A DNA stretch of 64,000 bases from Astragalus membranaceus (taxonomy: Eukaryota; Streptophyta; Magnoliopsida; Fabales; Fabaceae). The DNA is taken from NCBI GenBank assembly GCA_039519185.1, contig CM076850.1, positions 88,890,270 through 88,954,269 of the forward strand. The letters run 5' to 3'. Below are positions 1 to 9,634 of the stretch, piece by piece. Position 1 is the stretch's first letter. Every line of letters begins with the position of its first letter. The position numbers and the translations under genes are program-made. The notes below the pieces were generated by a model. The model ran no database searches, was not told where the DNA came from, and worked only from the letters and a program-made list of their open reading frames with translations.

Positions 1-2035
1 GTTCTACCGATACCCCTACTAACACTCTCGGTTCAATTATGAGTTCCTTTTTAACTTAACACGGCACCGACTGCATTACTGCTACAAACCCGGTGAACCG
101 CATTATTTAAATTTTAACAGATCACCGACTGCGTTACCTCTACATACCCGTTGAACCTGTTTATCACACGACAGACAAAGTACGGCACCGACTGCAATTC
201 ACTGCTATAATCCCAGTGTATCGCACAACAACTTTAACATAACACCGACTGCAATCCACTGCTATATTTCCGGTGAACCCCCTTACCAATAGCATTTTTC
301 CTAATGGCACGGAGCCTAGGGTAGGGGATCATAACTGCCCCGCCTAGTATGTTACACATGGGTCGTCACCCAACTCGATATAATAAATATATCTCCAGAC
401 GCATGAACATTTAGTCCATTTACATTAGACCGATAACTGAACGTAATACCCGCATTGGGTCGTTTCCTATAGTCGACATAATATTTATATCGTGAATCGT
501 AGACCGGTTTAGACGAATAAATAATAACCATCACGCGTCAGTTATACCATACCCCGTCGGAATCATAGCCCGCTTTATTATTAATAAAACATATCCGCAC
601 ACGTGTACTATTGTTCGGCTTTTCGAAACAATTTCAACTTCAAAAGTATTTTATAAAACCCTTTTGAAACATACCCAAAATCATGGCATTATAAGCCTAA
701 TATCATTATAGAAGGGTTAGGGAAGGATTAAAAGAGGATTGGAATCGATCAGGATCGTTCCGGGCGAGTTTGGAAAATTTTGACAGAACACAGCGCAGGG
801 TTCGTGCGCCCATACGCACGGGTCGTGCTCCCTGTAATGCATTTTTGAAAACAGAAACAGAATGACACGCACGGTTCGTGCGCCTGGGACGCACGGGTCG
901 TGCGCTTTTGACAACATTGTATTTTATCCCGTTTTCGCATTTTTCGTCGTTCCGACCAATTCCGATACCTGTTTCAGTCCAGTCCCAACATAAACACAGT
1001 CCGAAAACATATTCAAACAACAATGATCATCATCAAATCATCAATCAAACAATCCAAAAACTGATTGGACCTAAAACGTGATTTTCGTAAAAAAATACGT
1101 TTTCGACACGAATCAAACCGAAACACATTTCACAATTTATGTTTATTAAATTCAAAAACCTAAACGTGAGTAAAACTCACCCTTGAAGCGTGAGCCACGG
1201 GCGAGCCGAAATCACCGAGTAACCACACGAACGCTCCCCGCTCCGGCGACACCCAATCCGCTTTCAACGCTTTCCACTCGATCGCGAAACCTCTTTTTGA
1301 CCGAGATACCGAATTCCTCGAAATCTTTCCTGAACACTATTCATCTTCTTCTTCAACCTCAAGACACTATTCACACATAAACCCCAATTCTTGTTCCACT
1401 CACCCTAACCCAACAAACTCTAACTTCTTCACTCCAAGCTTGCAATCAATCACTCAATGGCATATCCCTAAGCTTTCAAGACAAGAATGAGCCAAGAAAC
1501 TCAACATTCCTCATTTTCTCCATAAATTTCGAAAATGGTGGATTTGTGTAGAGTGGGTTGATGAGGAGGATGTTGGTACCAAATCGAAGAGGGAGTAACG
1601 CTGAACGTTTTTCGTGTTGGAAGGAAGTCGTTTTGATGAACCGAACTATCCTATTTTTCCTCTTCTTCCTCCTTACCCTTTCTTTTCTCTTCTTTTCTTT
1701 TTCCTCTCTTTTCTCTCTGTTTCTCTTCTCTCTGTCTCTCGCTGCCTTCTTTCTTTCTTTTCTTTCTTTTAATTAATTCATTCACTCACCCACACACACA
1801 TACACGCATACACATATATTTATTAATATATACGCCGTAATGTGGTCCAATTACCATATTGATCTAAACCTCTTATTTCGAATCCGAAACTTCCTTGACC
1901 CGTATTATCCGGTTAACGATCCGATGACAACCAATATATAATTTTTGCACTCAATAAATTTACCAGTCAAGTACTAAAATAATTCAATTGGGTTAACACC
2001 CAAATAATTCTACTAATTATTTTGAGGGTGTTACA
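1..2035 (-). mobile_element. Chromovirus LTR (L1), 3' end cut off by window edge
   Basis: On the minus strand the sequence starts with TGTAACACCCTCAAAATAATTAG (position 2035 downward) and is collinear with the 3' LTR of element A at 9635-11750, so it is the same LTR family. Its 3' end lies before position 1. It abuts the 5' LTR of element A exactly inside the conserved GTGAGT...ACTCAC block, so it is probably one end of a minus-strand element inserted into A's 5' LTR; the other end is outside the window. It carries GCACG-N3-CGTGC inverted repeats at 793-905, and a donor-like GTGAGT at 1180-1175 (minus). Short ORFs inside it have no recognisable content. Confidence 0.85.
793..905. repeat. GC-rich inverted-repeat cluster in L1
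   Basis: Several copies of an imperfect palindrome of the form GCACG-N3-CGTGC separated by short C/G-rich spacers, in otherwise AT-rich DNA. The equivalent cluster is found at the matching place in every other chromovirus LTR of the window. Confidence 0.8.
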
Positions 2036-3023
2036 TTTACTCACGTTTAGGTTTATTCCATTTTGAAATGAATTTTATGTGATTTGGTTTCGAAAGATTT
2101 TGAGTCGAAAACGTTATTTTGAACTATATCGCGTTTTGACGAAACTCGTATTTGTTGAGTTTTTGATTGAATTGCTTGATTGTTTGATGTTGATTGGACT
2201 GGAATATTACCTGGTATGGTGTGTTTTCGAGTTAGGAATCGATCGGAGCGAGTTTCGGATTAATAGAAAAGCGAATTTTCATGAAAAGGGCCATTTTTGC
2301 AATGCTGTCAAATGAGCACGATCCGTGCGTCCCAGAGACACGATCCGTGCACCTGGTTCGGTTTCTGATTTTCAAAATGTTTAACAGGGTGCACGATCCG
2401 TGCGTCCCAGGGGAACGATCCGTGCGCATGGTTCTGTCCAAATTTTACAAATTTCACCGGGGCCGTACTTTGTTGTTGTGCGATTCACCGGGGTTTAGCA
2501 GTAATGCAGCCGGTGTCGTCCAGAGTTATAACACGTTCATCGGGGTTTAGCAGTAATGCAGTCGGGGTCGTGTTAAGTTAAAACAAATCCATAATTTGAC
2601 CGAGAGTGTTAGTAGGGGTCTCGGTAGAACTCACTGAGATTGTATCTCATTGTTTATATGTTGTTGTTTTACAGAGAAACAGGGACAACAGAAACCCAAG
2701 AGACACGAGTAGGTGGAGCTCAGGCAGTTGCTGATGACTTAGCTTTATGCTTAACTTTATATTTCCTTTGTTGTCTATGTACTGCAACACTATGTATTTA
2801 GTGTTATATCTTCTTTCGCTTTCTTGTATGATACTGAATACTATAGCTGCTGATGGTTTATGGTCTGAGAACCGTATCGTCTTGTTTCTAAATAAGACTG
2901 TTTGGTTTATATTCAGCTAAAATTTATAGTGATATTCAGTGTCTAAGCAGGAAATATATCTCTGATGTTCTAGGGATGGTACACTTGGGTATTTTTACAA
3001 AATAAAAATACCGGGGTGTTACA
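2036..3023 (+). repeat. Truncated 5' LTR of element A
   Basis: Collinear with 10488-12148 of the 3' LTR, but it begins inside the GTGAGTTTTACTCAC block, where L1 abuts it, and has lost about 0.7 kb around 2457-2461 (between the parts matching about 10900 and 11585). It ends GGGGTGTTACA, two bases before the PBS. It keeps the GC-rich inverted repeats (2316-2429), the hairpins at 2600-2624 and 2635-2649 and the acceptor-like TTTTACAG ending at 2674. Confidence 0.85.
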
Positions 3024-3025
3024 GT

Positions 3026-3037
3026 TGGTACCAGAGC
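3026..3037 (+). promoter_or_regulatory. Primer-binding site of element A
   Basis: tggtaccagagc sits two bases after the LTR end. It matches the standard plant initiator-Met tRNA PBS (TGGTATCAGAGC) with one change. Confidence 0.85.
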
Positions 3038-3243
3038 AGTTCGACCTAGTCGGACTTAGTTTAGGGTTGAGACCATTCCTTGTTAGTCCTTGTTGTAATT
3101 ATACTTATGATGCTAAGAGACATTGAGCCTGATCAACTTAATACTTAGTGCAGCATAAGCGGAATTATGGCAGGATGATAAAGAAGCAATCCTCAACCAA
3201 GACCGGAATATCCAACCGGTGCATCCTCAGGGAAGGTGACATG
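3038..3243 (+). other. Leader and 5' gag remnant of element A
   Basis: Leader-type sequence follows the PBS. Just before the nested solo LTR the reading frame (REGDM) continues into the gag frame that resumes at 6093. The N-terminal two thirds of gag expected here are missing, so a deletion preceded the solo-LTR insertion or happened next to it. Confidence 0.55.
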
Positions 3244-3734
3244 TGTAACACCCCATTTCTACCCGGCAAAATAATGCAAAAATATCAGAGTTCACAAAAA
3301 TCTTTTTCAACAAACAATGGAGTGCCACATTTACTTCGTGAAAACAATAAACGGTTTAAATCGCTTTTTGAAAATAGATACATAGCGCTTTCGGATGAAC
3401 CGATAAAACGACATCTCAAACAAGTCAAACTTCTTTTAACTACGCAGCGGAAATTCAAATGGTTCAACTAAACAGTCGTGGAAACTATGCAAAATTCATA
3501 ACTCAAAATCCAAGAGTATACAACTTAGATAACATAAATAAACGTTCATTCCCCCCGAGTGCTACGTATAAGAGCGACAACACCGACTCGATCAAATGAA
3601 GGTACAACGGCATTCATTCGAGGTTACCTGCACGTTACCAACATAGGGGTAACATTCAAACAGAAGGGGTGAGATATCGAACCATATAATGAATCACATG
3701 GAAGACAATATATATAAGGCCAGGACATCAGATC

Positions 3735-3872
3735 ATCATTTCACAACAGTCAATATCATCATATCACAACGGTCAATATCATCACATCACAACGGTCAAT
3801 ATCATCATATCACAATGGCCAATATCATCACATCACAGCGGTCAATATCATCATGTCACGACAGCCAAAATC
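3735..3872. repeat. 23-bp tandem repeat
   Basis: About six head-to-tail copies of a unit close to aatatcatcatatcacaacggtc, with scattered point differences. It lies inside solo LTR S1. Confidence 0.8.
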
Positions 3873-4286
3873 ATTTCAATCGCATAAATATGCAACCTGA
3901 ATGCAGAATGTGACTCGACTCAGGGACACCGCCCTATAATGCATGTGGTACCATAATTCAAACCCGTAAAAGGGGCATCAACATCGCAACATCGTCGTCG
4001 TGGTTTGAGCATAGCTCCATCGTAAAAATATGCTATGCATGCGACGCTATGTAAATGCACAAACAAATAACAACAGTTACATAGCAACGCAACAACATCG
4101 GAAAGCAACATTGGCCGTAGGCCTACAACACATCACCTGCCAATGAATAGAGGAAAATTCGTCTTCGTACAACCTTCGTCGTCAACAATTTACAACTTAG
4201 TAATTTTCAATATTTTGGCAACATCGCAATATTTTAGCAACTTTCAACATTTTGGCAACATCGCAATATTCTAGCAACTTTCAGCA

Positions 4287-4680
4287 ATAGCAAACCGCGG
4301 CAACAGCAACAGCAACACTGCGACCACAGCAACAATAGCAACAACGGCAGCAGCAACAATGGCAACAACGGCAACAGCAACAATGGCAGCAACGGCAACA
4401 GCAGCGGCAACACTGTAACAACAGCAACGATAGCAACAACGGCAGCAGCAACAATGGCAATAACGGCAGCAGCAACAATAGCATCAACGGCAACAGCAAC
4501 AATAACAGCAGCCCAGCAACAGCAACATGGCAACAACATCCCAGCAACAGCAACACAGCAACAGCAACAGCAACACAACAACCAGCAACACAGCAACATA
4601 GCAACCAGCACAGCAGCACAACAACCAGCAACACAGCAACCAACAACACAGCAACACAGCACAGCAACAGCAGCAGCAAC
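4287..4680. repeat. CAA/CAG-type trinucleotide tract
   Basis: Nearly pure mixtures of CAA, CAG and GGCAAC units over about 390 bp. The apparent ORFs (Gln/Thr-rich on plus, Leu/Cys/Val-rich on minus) are a by-product of the repeat. Confidence 0.9.
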
Positions 4681-4925
4681 ACTAGGGTGTGGCGCCTAGG
4701 GACAGGGCGCCAACACCAGCAACGCAGAAGCAGGGTGTGGCGCCTAGGGGCAGGGCACCAACACCAGCAACAATGAAATAGAGCATGGCGCCTAGGGACA
4801 GGGCGCCATCATCAACCACACAGAAATAGGGTGTGGCGCCTGGGGACAGGGCGCCAACACCAACAGCAACAAAATAGAGCATGGCGCCTAGGGACAGGGC
4901 GCCATCATCCGCAAGCAACAAACAC
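4681..4925. repeat. Minisatellite, ggcgcctaggGacagggcgcc type
   Basis: About five units of roughly 45 bp, each with the half-palindromic core ggcgcctagggacagggcg and a spacer rich in caacaccagcaac. Confidence 0.85.
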
Positions 4926-5510
4926 AAGTCACAGGGCGCCTAGGGCGCCAGATTCAGCAACGCAACAGGGGCTGGGCGCCTAGGGCGCCAACTTCAGCAA
5001 CATCAACAGGCACTGGGCGCCTAGGGCGCCAACTTCAGTAACATCAGCAGGCACTGGGCGCCTAGGGCGCCAACTTCAGCAACACCAACAGGCTCTGGGC
5101 GCCTAGGGCGCCAACTTCAGCAACATCAACAGGCTCTGGGCGCCTAGGGCGCCAACTTCAGCAACATCACAGGTATTGGGCCTCTAGGGCGCCAACTGCA
5201 GCAACAGGAACAACACTGGGCGCCTAAGGCGCCTTTCTCAGCAACACAGAAACAACACTGGGCGCCTAGGGCGCCATTCTCAGCAACACAAAAACAATAC
5301 TGGGCGCCTAGGGCGCCACTTCCTGCAACATCAAAAACAGCATTGGGCGCCTAGGGCGCCACTTCCAGCAACATCAAAAACAGCATTGGGCGCCTAGGGC
5401 GCCACTTCCAGTAACATCAAAAACAGCATTGGGCGCCTAGGGCGCCACTTCCAGCAACAACCAAAAACAGAAAAACAGTGACAGGGCGCCTAGGGCGCCA
5501 CTTTCAGCAC
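4926..5510. repeat. Minisatellite, 41-bp units with GGGCGCCTAGGGCGCC core
   Basis: About 14 units. Each has a 16-bp GC core that is close to a perfect palindrome (gcgcctagggcgc) followed by about 25 bp resembling aacttcagcaacatcaacag. Spacer lengths drift toward the right end. CRISPR is not a plausible reading (see rejected list). Confidence 0.9.
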
Positions 5511-5883
5511 CTAATTCGACTTCTCATGATCATGGCAAAATACAACAACAATTCTAGGGCATAGGAATATCAATCACGTAAACATAATTATTCAACAAGG
5601 CATTCAATACATATATGATCATACATATGACAATCATCAAACCCTAACCCCCCACATAGAGTAATTCATATACCCCATTATAAAGCTTGAATCCCACCCT
5701 TACCTTAGCCTTAGAAGACCACGAAACCCTAGCCTTTGAAGATCACGAAACCCTATCCTCCTCTCTCCTCTTGGCGTCGCTCTCTCCTTCTTCTCTCCTC
5801 TTGGCCGTCGCTCTCTCCCTCTTCTCTTCTCTCTAATTCTATTTTTTTTGTTCTTTCTAATGAGCCCAACCCTAAAACACTCT

Positions 5884-5891
5884 TATTTATA
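5884..5891 (-). promoter_or_regulatory. TATA box of solo LTR S1
   Basis: TATAAATA on the minus strand, about 200 nt inside the LTR, followed by a purine-rich (GA) leader at 5755-5840 read on the same strand. Confidence 0.5.
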
Positions 5892-6087
5892 CTTATTTAA
5901 TTTTATGGGCTTTTCTATAGCTTATGCGAATTACATCATGGGCCTCACTTAACACTTCTCATATTACTACTCCCAACCCTAACAATAGGCCCACCTATAC
6001 TAGCATTATTATTATTCTATTATTTTTCTACCAATCAAATTCCCAAACAATTCAATAAAATAATTAATTAAATTTTGGGGCGTTACA

Positions 6088-6545
6088 ACATGATGGTGGA
6101 AGAATACATCGCTAAGATTGAGAAGTTGTCTCAGTTTTACCAAGTGGTAAAGTATGCTCCGAATGAGGAATAGAGGATGAAGATGTATAAGATGGACCTT
6201 CGTGCTTGTATGAGTCAGGGTCTCAGTTCTTATACTCTTACTAATCATGCTGCATTAGTGCAACCAGCCTATGTCACCGAGGATGATCTCATAGGGAATA
6301 TGGGAAAGGAAAGAAGGTAGTTGAATTACCAATTCGGAATGCAAAGTCCTAAGAAAATTTCATCAAAGGAAAAGCAGGTGCAATTCCTCGATTCTTCAAA
6401 GGCCAGAAGATGTTCTAACTGTGGAAGACATCACCAGGGTGATCGTCAGCATAGATCAATCGGTGCTATTATTGTAATGAAGAGGGTCACTATGGTAAAG
6501 AGTGCCCAGCAAGGAAGAGCTTAAAAGAAGCTCAAGCTGCTCCAA
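6088..6545 (+). pseudogene. gag: gag fragment of element A
   Basis: Encodes the C-terminal part of a Ty3/gypsy Gag. The segment around 6093-6260 reads like KIEKLSQFYQVVKYAP and GLSSYTLTNHAALVQPAYV, closely matching the F-like gag at 63500-63690. A stop (tag, 6171-6173) and a second stop near 6320 break it. The nucleocapsid zinc knuckles are split: CSNCGRHH is in one frame (from 6413) and the CCHC box CYYCNEEGHYGKEC (about 6461-6502) in another, so a frameshift lies between them. Family role: Gag forms the cytoplasmic particle that packages the element RNA. It cannot be functional here. Confidence 0.85.
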
Positions 6546-8504
6546 CACGAGGGCGAATCAACACTTTGGATGCTAAGACAGTCTCACCTGCGAACAAATT
6601 TATTGAGGAGTATGGGATCCGTTTTCAATAACTCTGTTTGTATATTATGTGATTCGGGTGCAACCCATTGTTTTATAGCACAATCATGTGTGGATCGGTT
6701 GGGATTAGCCTTATCTCCGCTATCCGAGCCGATAACTATTTTTACTGCTGCTAAGGGTCGTGTCCAGACCCAATCTTTGTGTCAAAATGTCTACTTGGCA
6801 CAGGAGGCAGAAATTTCGTAGTAGACTTTATTTGTTTGCCTATGAGGAGTATGGACATCGTTCTGGGTATGAATTGGATAACTGCAAATCATGTTACAAT
6901 CGACCGTGCCAAGCGAACTATCAATTTCGCCTATGAATCCGTGGAATTGACGAGGGCAAATTTCGAAGCAGTTATCTCTTTCACCTCAGCGAGCCAGTCA
7001 TTACTTCAAGGTGCGGAAGCTTATGTTATTATGTTATCTGCATCCACTGAAACTGGTTTAGATTTGTCATCTGTACAAGTGGTGAATGAATTTCTGGATG
7101 TTTTTCCGGATGAAGACTCTTCTGTACCTCCTGACCGAGAGGTGGAGTTTTCTATAGAATTGGTTCCTGGCACAGGATCAATATCTATTGCTCCTTATCG
7201 GATGTTTCCTTTAGAATTAAAGGAATTGAAGTATCAACTTGAAAAGTTGATCTCGAAGAGGTTCATTCGACCGAGCGCTTCTCCATGGGGTGCTCCGGTG
7301 TTACTTGTCAAAAAGAAGAATGGTAGCATGAGATTGTGTATTGATTATCGACTACTCAACAAAGTGACGATCAAGAACAAATATCCTTTGCCAAGGATAC
7401 ACGAATTGCTGGATCAACTTCGAGGTGCCGTGGTGTTTTCAAAAATTGATCTGAGGTCAAGTTATCATCAATTAAAAGTTAGAGCCTTAGATATTCCGAA
7501 GACAGCTTTCCGCACTAGGTATGGCATTACGAGTTCGTAGTGATGCCCTTCGGTTTGACTAATGCTCCGGCGGTATTCATGGACTACATGAACCGAGTTT
7601 TGCACACGTACCTGGATCAATTTGTAGTTGTTTTCATTGATGATGTCGTGGTGTACTCGAAGACCATTGAGGAGCATGTTCAACATCTCTGCATTGTCCT
7701 GAATGTACTCCGAGAAAAGAAATTGTAAGCAAGGCCGTCGAAGTGTGATTTCTGGATGCCAGAAGTAAAGTTTTTGAGACATGTGATTTCCCAATTGGAA
7801 GTTGCCGTAGATCTCAGTAAAATGGAAGTTTTGTTAAACTGGAGCGACCAACATCAGTTACAGAGATCAGAAGTTTCTTGGGTCTAGCCGGTTACTATAG
7901 GAGATTTATTCAAGGGTTCTGACAATTAGTTCTTCCACTTACTCGGTTAACTCGAAAGGGTCAACCGTTTACGTGGGATGTCGATTGTGAAGAATGCTTT
8001 CAAGAGTTGAAGATTCAGTTGACTTCTGCTCCAATCCCGATTCTTCCGGATTCATCTATGGAATTCCAAATTTACAGCGATGCTTCTGGGAAGGATTAAG
8101 GATGTGTTCTCATGCAGAATCAACAAGTGGTAGCTTGTGCATTCAGGCAGTTGAAGTCTCATGAGGAGGATTATCCAACTTATGATTTGGAGTTGGCAGC
8201 TATTGTGTATGCACCGAAGATTTGGAGACATTACCTGTATGGGTCTCGTTTCGAAATCTTTAGTGATCACAAGAGTTTAAAGTATCTGTTTGATTAGAAA
8301 GAACAGAATAACAGGCAAAGAAAATGGGTAGAATTTCTGAAGGATTATGACTTCGAGTTGAAGTATCATCCAGGAAAGGCCAATGTTGTAGCTGATGCGC
8401 TGAGTAGGAAATCCATTCACATGGCAGAGTTAATGATGCAAGAAATGGAATTGTTAGAGTCTTTTAGATCTAAGTTGGAGTACATCCATAAGTTTCCACT
8501 TTAG
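6546..8504 (+). pseudogene. pol: pol pseudogene of element A: protease, RT, RNase H
   Basis: In order: aspartic protease with LCDSGATHCFIA (about 6640-6680) then, in another frame, MDIVLGMNWI; reverse transcriptase from about 7100, with the fingers SPWGAPVLLVKKKNG, CIDYRLLNK and the catalytic VFIDDVVVYS (about 7630-7660, intact); RNase H with YSDAS (about 8075), ELAAIV and SDHKSLKYLFD; and the tether YHPGKANVVADALSRK (about 8362-8412). Defects: shift near 6800, one-base deletion near 7523, taa stop at 7726-7728 in the place of a Tyr codon, shift near 7843, stops near 7918, 8096 and 8295. No integrase follows. Confidence 0.9.
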
Positions 8505-9618
8505 TGGCAAGGTTTTGGTATTAACCTTTCGCTTGCGAAGGTTAACAATCAGATAGTATTATGTGATTCCGTTTGACAAGTCAAACGTGAATACGAATAT
8601 GAAAGTGAGGTGACTATTGACTGTTTTTCACATTGTGAATAACCACCAAAGGGTTAATTGATGGATCTGCTTGCAAGTGACTGAAATTTCCGAAATGAAG
8701 CTTGGCGTGCGGTATGGTAGTTTTGAAAAATCATTTTGTGAAAACCCGCATGCTAAAGTTAATTTTGGGAACGAATCAAGAGGTTAATAAAATCTGATTG
8801 AGGAAAATCATAGGAGGCGTACTTAGGTTGAGGGGAAGCTCTCAACGCTATTGACTAATTTGGAAAGGAATCGGGTGCGTCGTTGGTAAAAACCTCGTGA
8901 TGAAGTTGCAATAGAGGAAAAAGAGCTCTGAGTTCTGTTTGATAGTTGTTTTGAGAACAACAGAGGTGATTTTCATTACGTTCAAATTTATTTGTTGTCC
9001 CCACGGTTTATTTCTACATTATGGTCAAAGTTTTTAGTAAAACCCTCATTCCATCTTTTGAAAAGTTTTATCTCGAAATCTTAGGGGCGAGTCAAGAAGT
9101 CTCACAGATGACTTTTCCGTCACATTTTTTTTCAATGTGTATGAGAACTGTTATAGATTTTAGAAGATTTGTTGAGAACGTGTTTACACCCTTCGGGGAA
9201 ATCGTGTTTGTTTTTACCTCTACCGAAGAGTACCCGTTTGTGGATCTCATTTTCAACATATATTTCTATCAAGCGTCTTGTATTATACCCTTTGATTTAG
9301 ATTAATCAAAGTTGGGGCGCAAACGAGGATAATTGTAATGAAGCTTCAGAAGTGTTTTCAAATGCGGTGCCGAGCCTATGTAGACGAAATAGGAGTTTCT
9401 CGTGATGATTCGTAACAAGAGAGTTCGGACTATAACCTTAGAAGCGTTCTAGGGCAGTAGTGGATCATACTTGAAGATTGATGTGTCGGATTGGGAAGAT
9501 TTTCTACACTCATTTCGTTAATTGAAGATTGTGTTCCAGCAACTTAAGACCTTTCTGAGAATGTCGATCCTCGGTTAGTCGGATGAAAGACTTAACGAAA
9601 TTTTGAGGACAAAATTCT
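8505..9618 (+). other. Non-coding stretch in place of integrase, element A
   Basis: Integrase and chromodomain would be expected after RNase H. None of the HHCC, DDE or GPF/Y motifs can be read in any frame here; only short ORFs without recognisable content occur (for example 9021-9305). The tail ttttgaggacaaaattcttt (9601-9620) is the usual sequence before the polypurine tract. Confidence 0.6.
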
Positions 9619-9634
9619 TTCAAATTGGGGAGAA
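9619..9634 (+). promoter_or_regulatory. Polypurine tract of element A
   Basis: ttcaaattggggagaa directly before the TGTAAC start of the 3' LTR; the usual primer for plus-strand DNA synthesis. Confidence 0.7.

Larger units (their letters stand above)
3628..5703 (-). other. Predicted LTR-internal intron in S1
   Basis: On the minus strand a strong donor AAG|GTAAGG (boundary at 5704/5703) lies downstream of the TATA box, and an acceptor GTGCAG|G ends at 3628. The interval contains the whole minisatellite block. This is inference from splice-site-like sequence only, made by analogy with the other LTRs. Confidence 0.3.
3244..6087 (-). mobile_element. Solo LTR (S1), 2844 bp, nested in element A
   Basis: Bounded by TGTAAC and GTTACA and flanked by a perfect 5-bp target duplication acatg (3239-3243 and 6088-6092), with no internal retrotransposon sequence, so it is a solo LTR left by LTR-LTR recombination. 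Orientation minus is inferred from a TATA box and purine-rich leader that read on the minus strand (5884-5891 and downstream). It is packed with simple repeats: a 23-bp array, a CAA/CAG tract and two minisatellites built on GGCGCCTAGGGCGCC. It interrupts the gag frame of A and is therefore younger. Confidence 0.9.

Noticed and set aside
1183..1776. Small ORFs in L1 resembling secreted Phe/Leu-rich peptides
   Set aside because: Pyrimidine-rich LTR sequence on the non-transcribed strand; not conserved in the 3' LTR of A.
4234..4699. Leu/Cys/Val-rich (minus) and Gln/Thr-rich (plus) ORFs
   Set aside because: By-products of the CAA/CAG repeat.
4926..5510. Regular array of near-identical repeats with spacers, CRISPR-like at first sight
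   Set aside because: Spacers are nearly identical to each other, the DNA is plant nuclear, and no cas genes exist; it is a minisatellite.
7468..7794. 108-residue minus-strand ORF
   Set aside because: Antisense of the RT catalytic region of element A.
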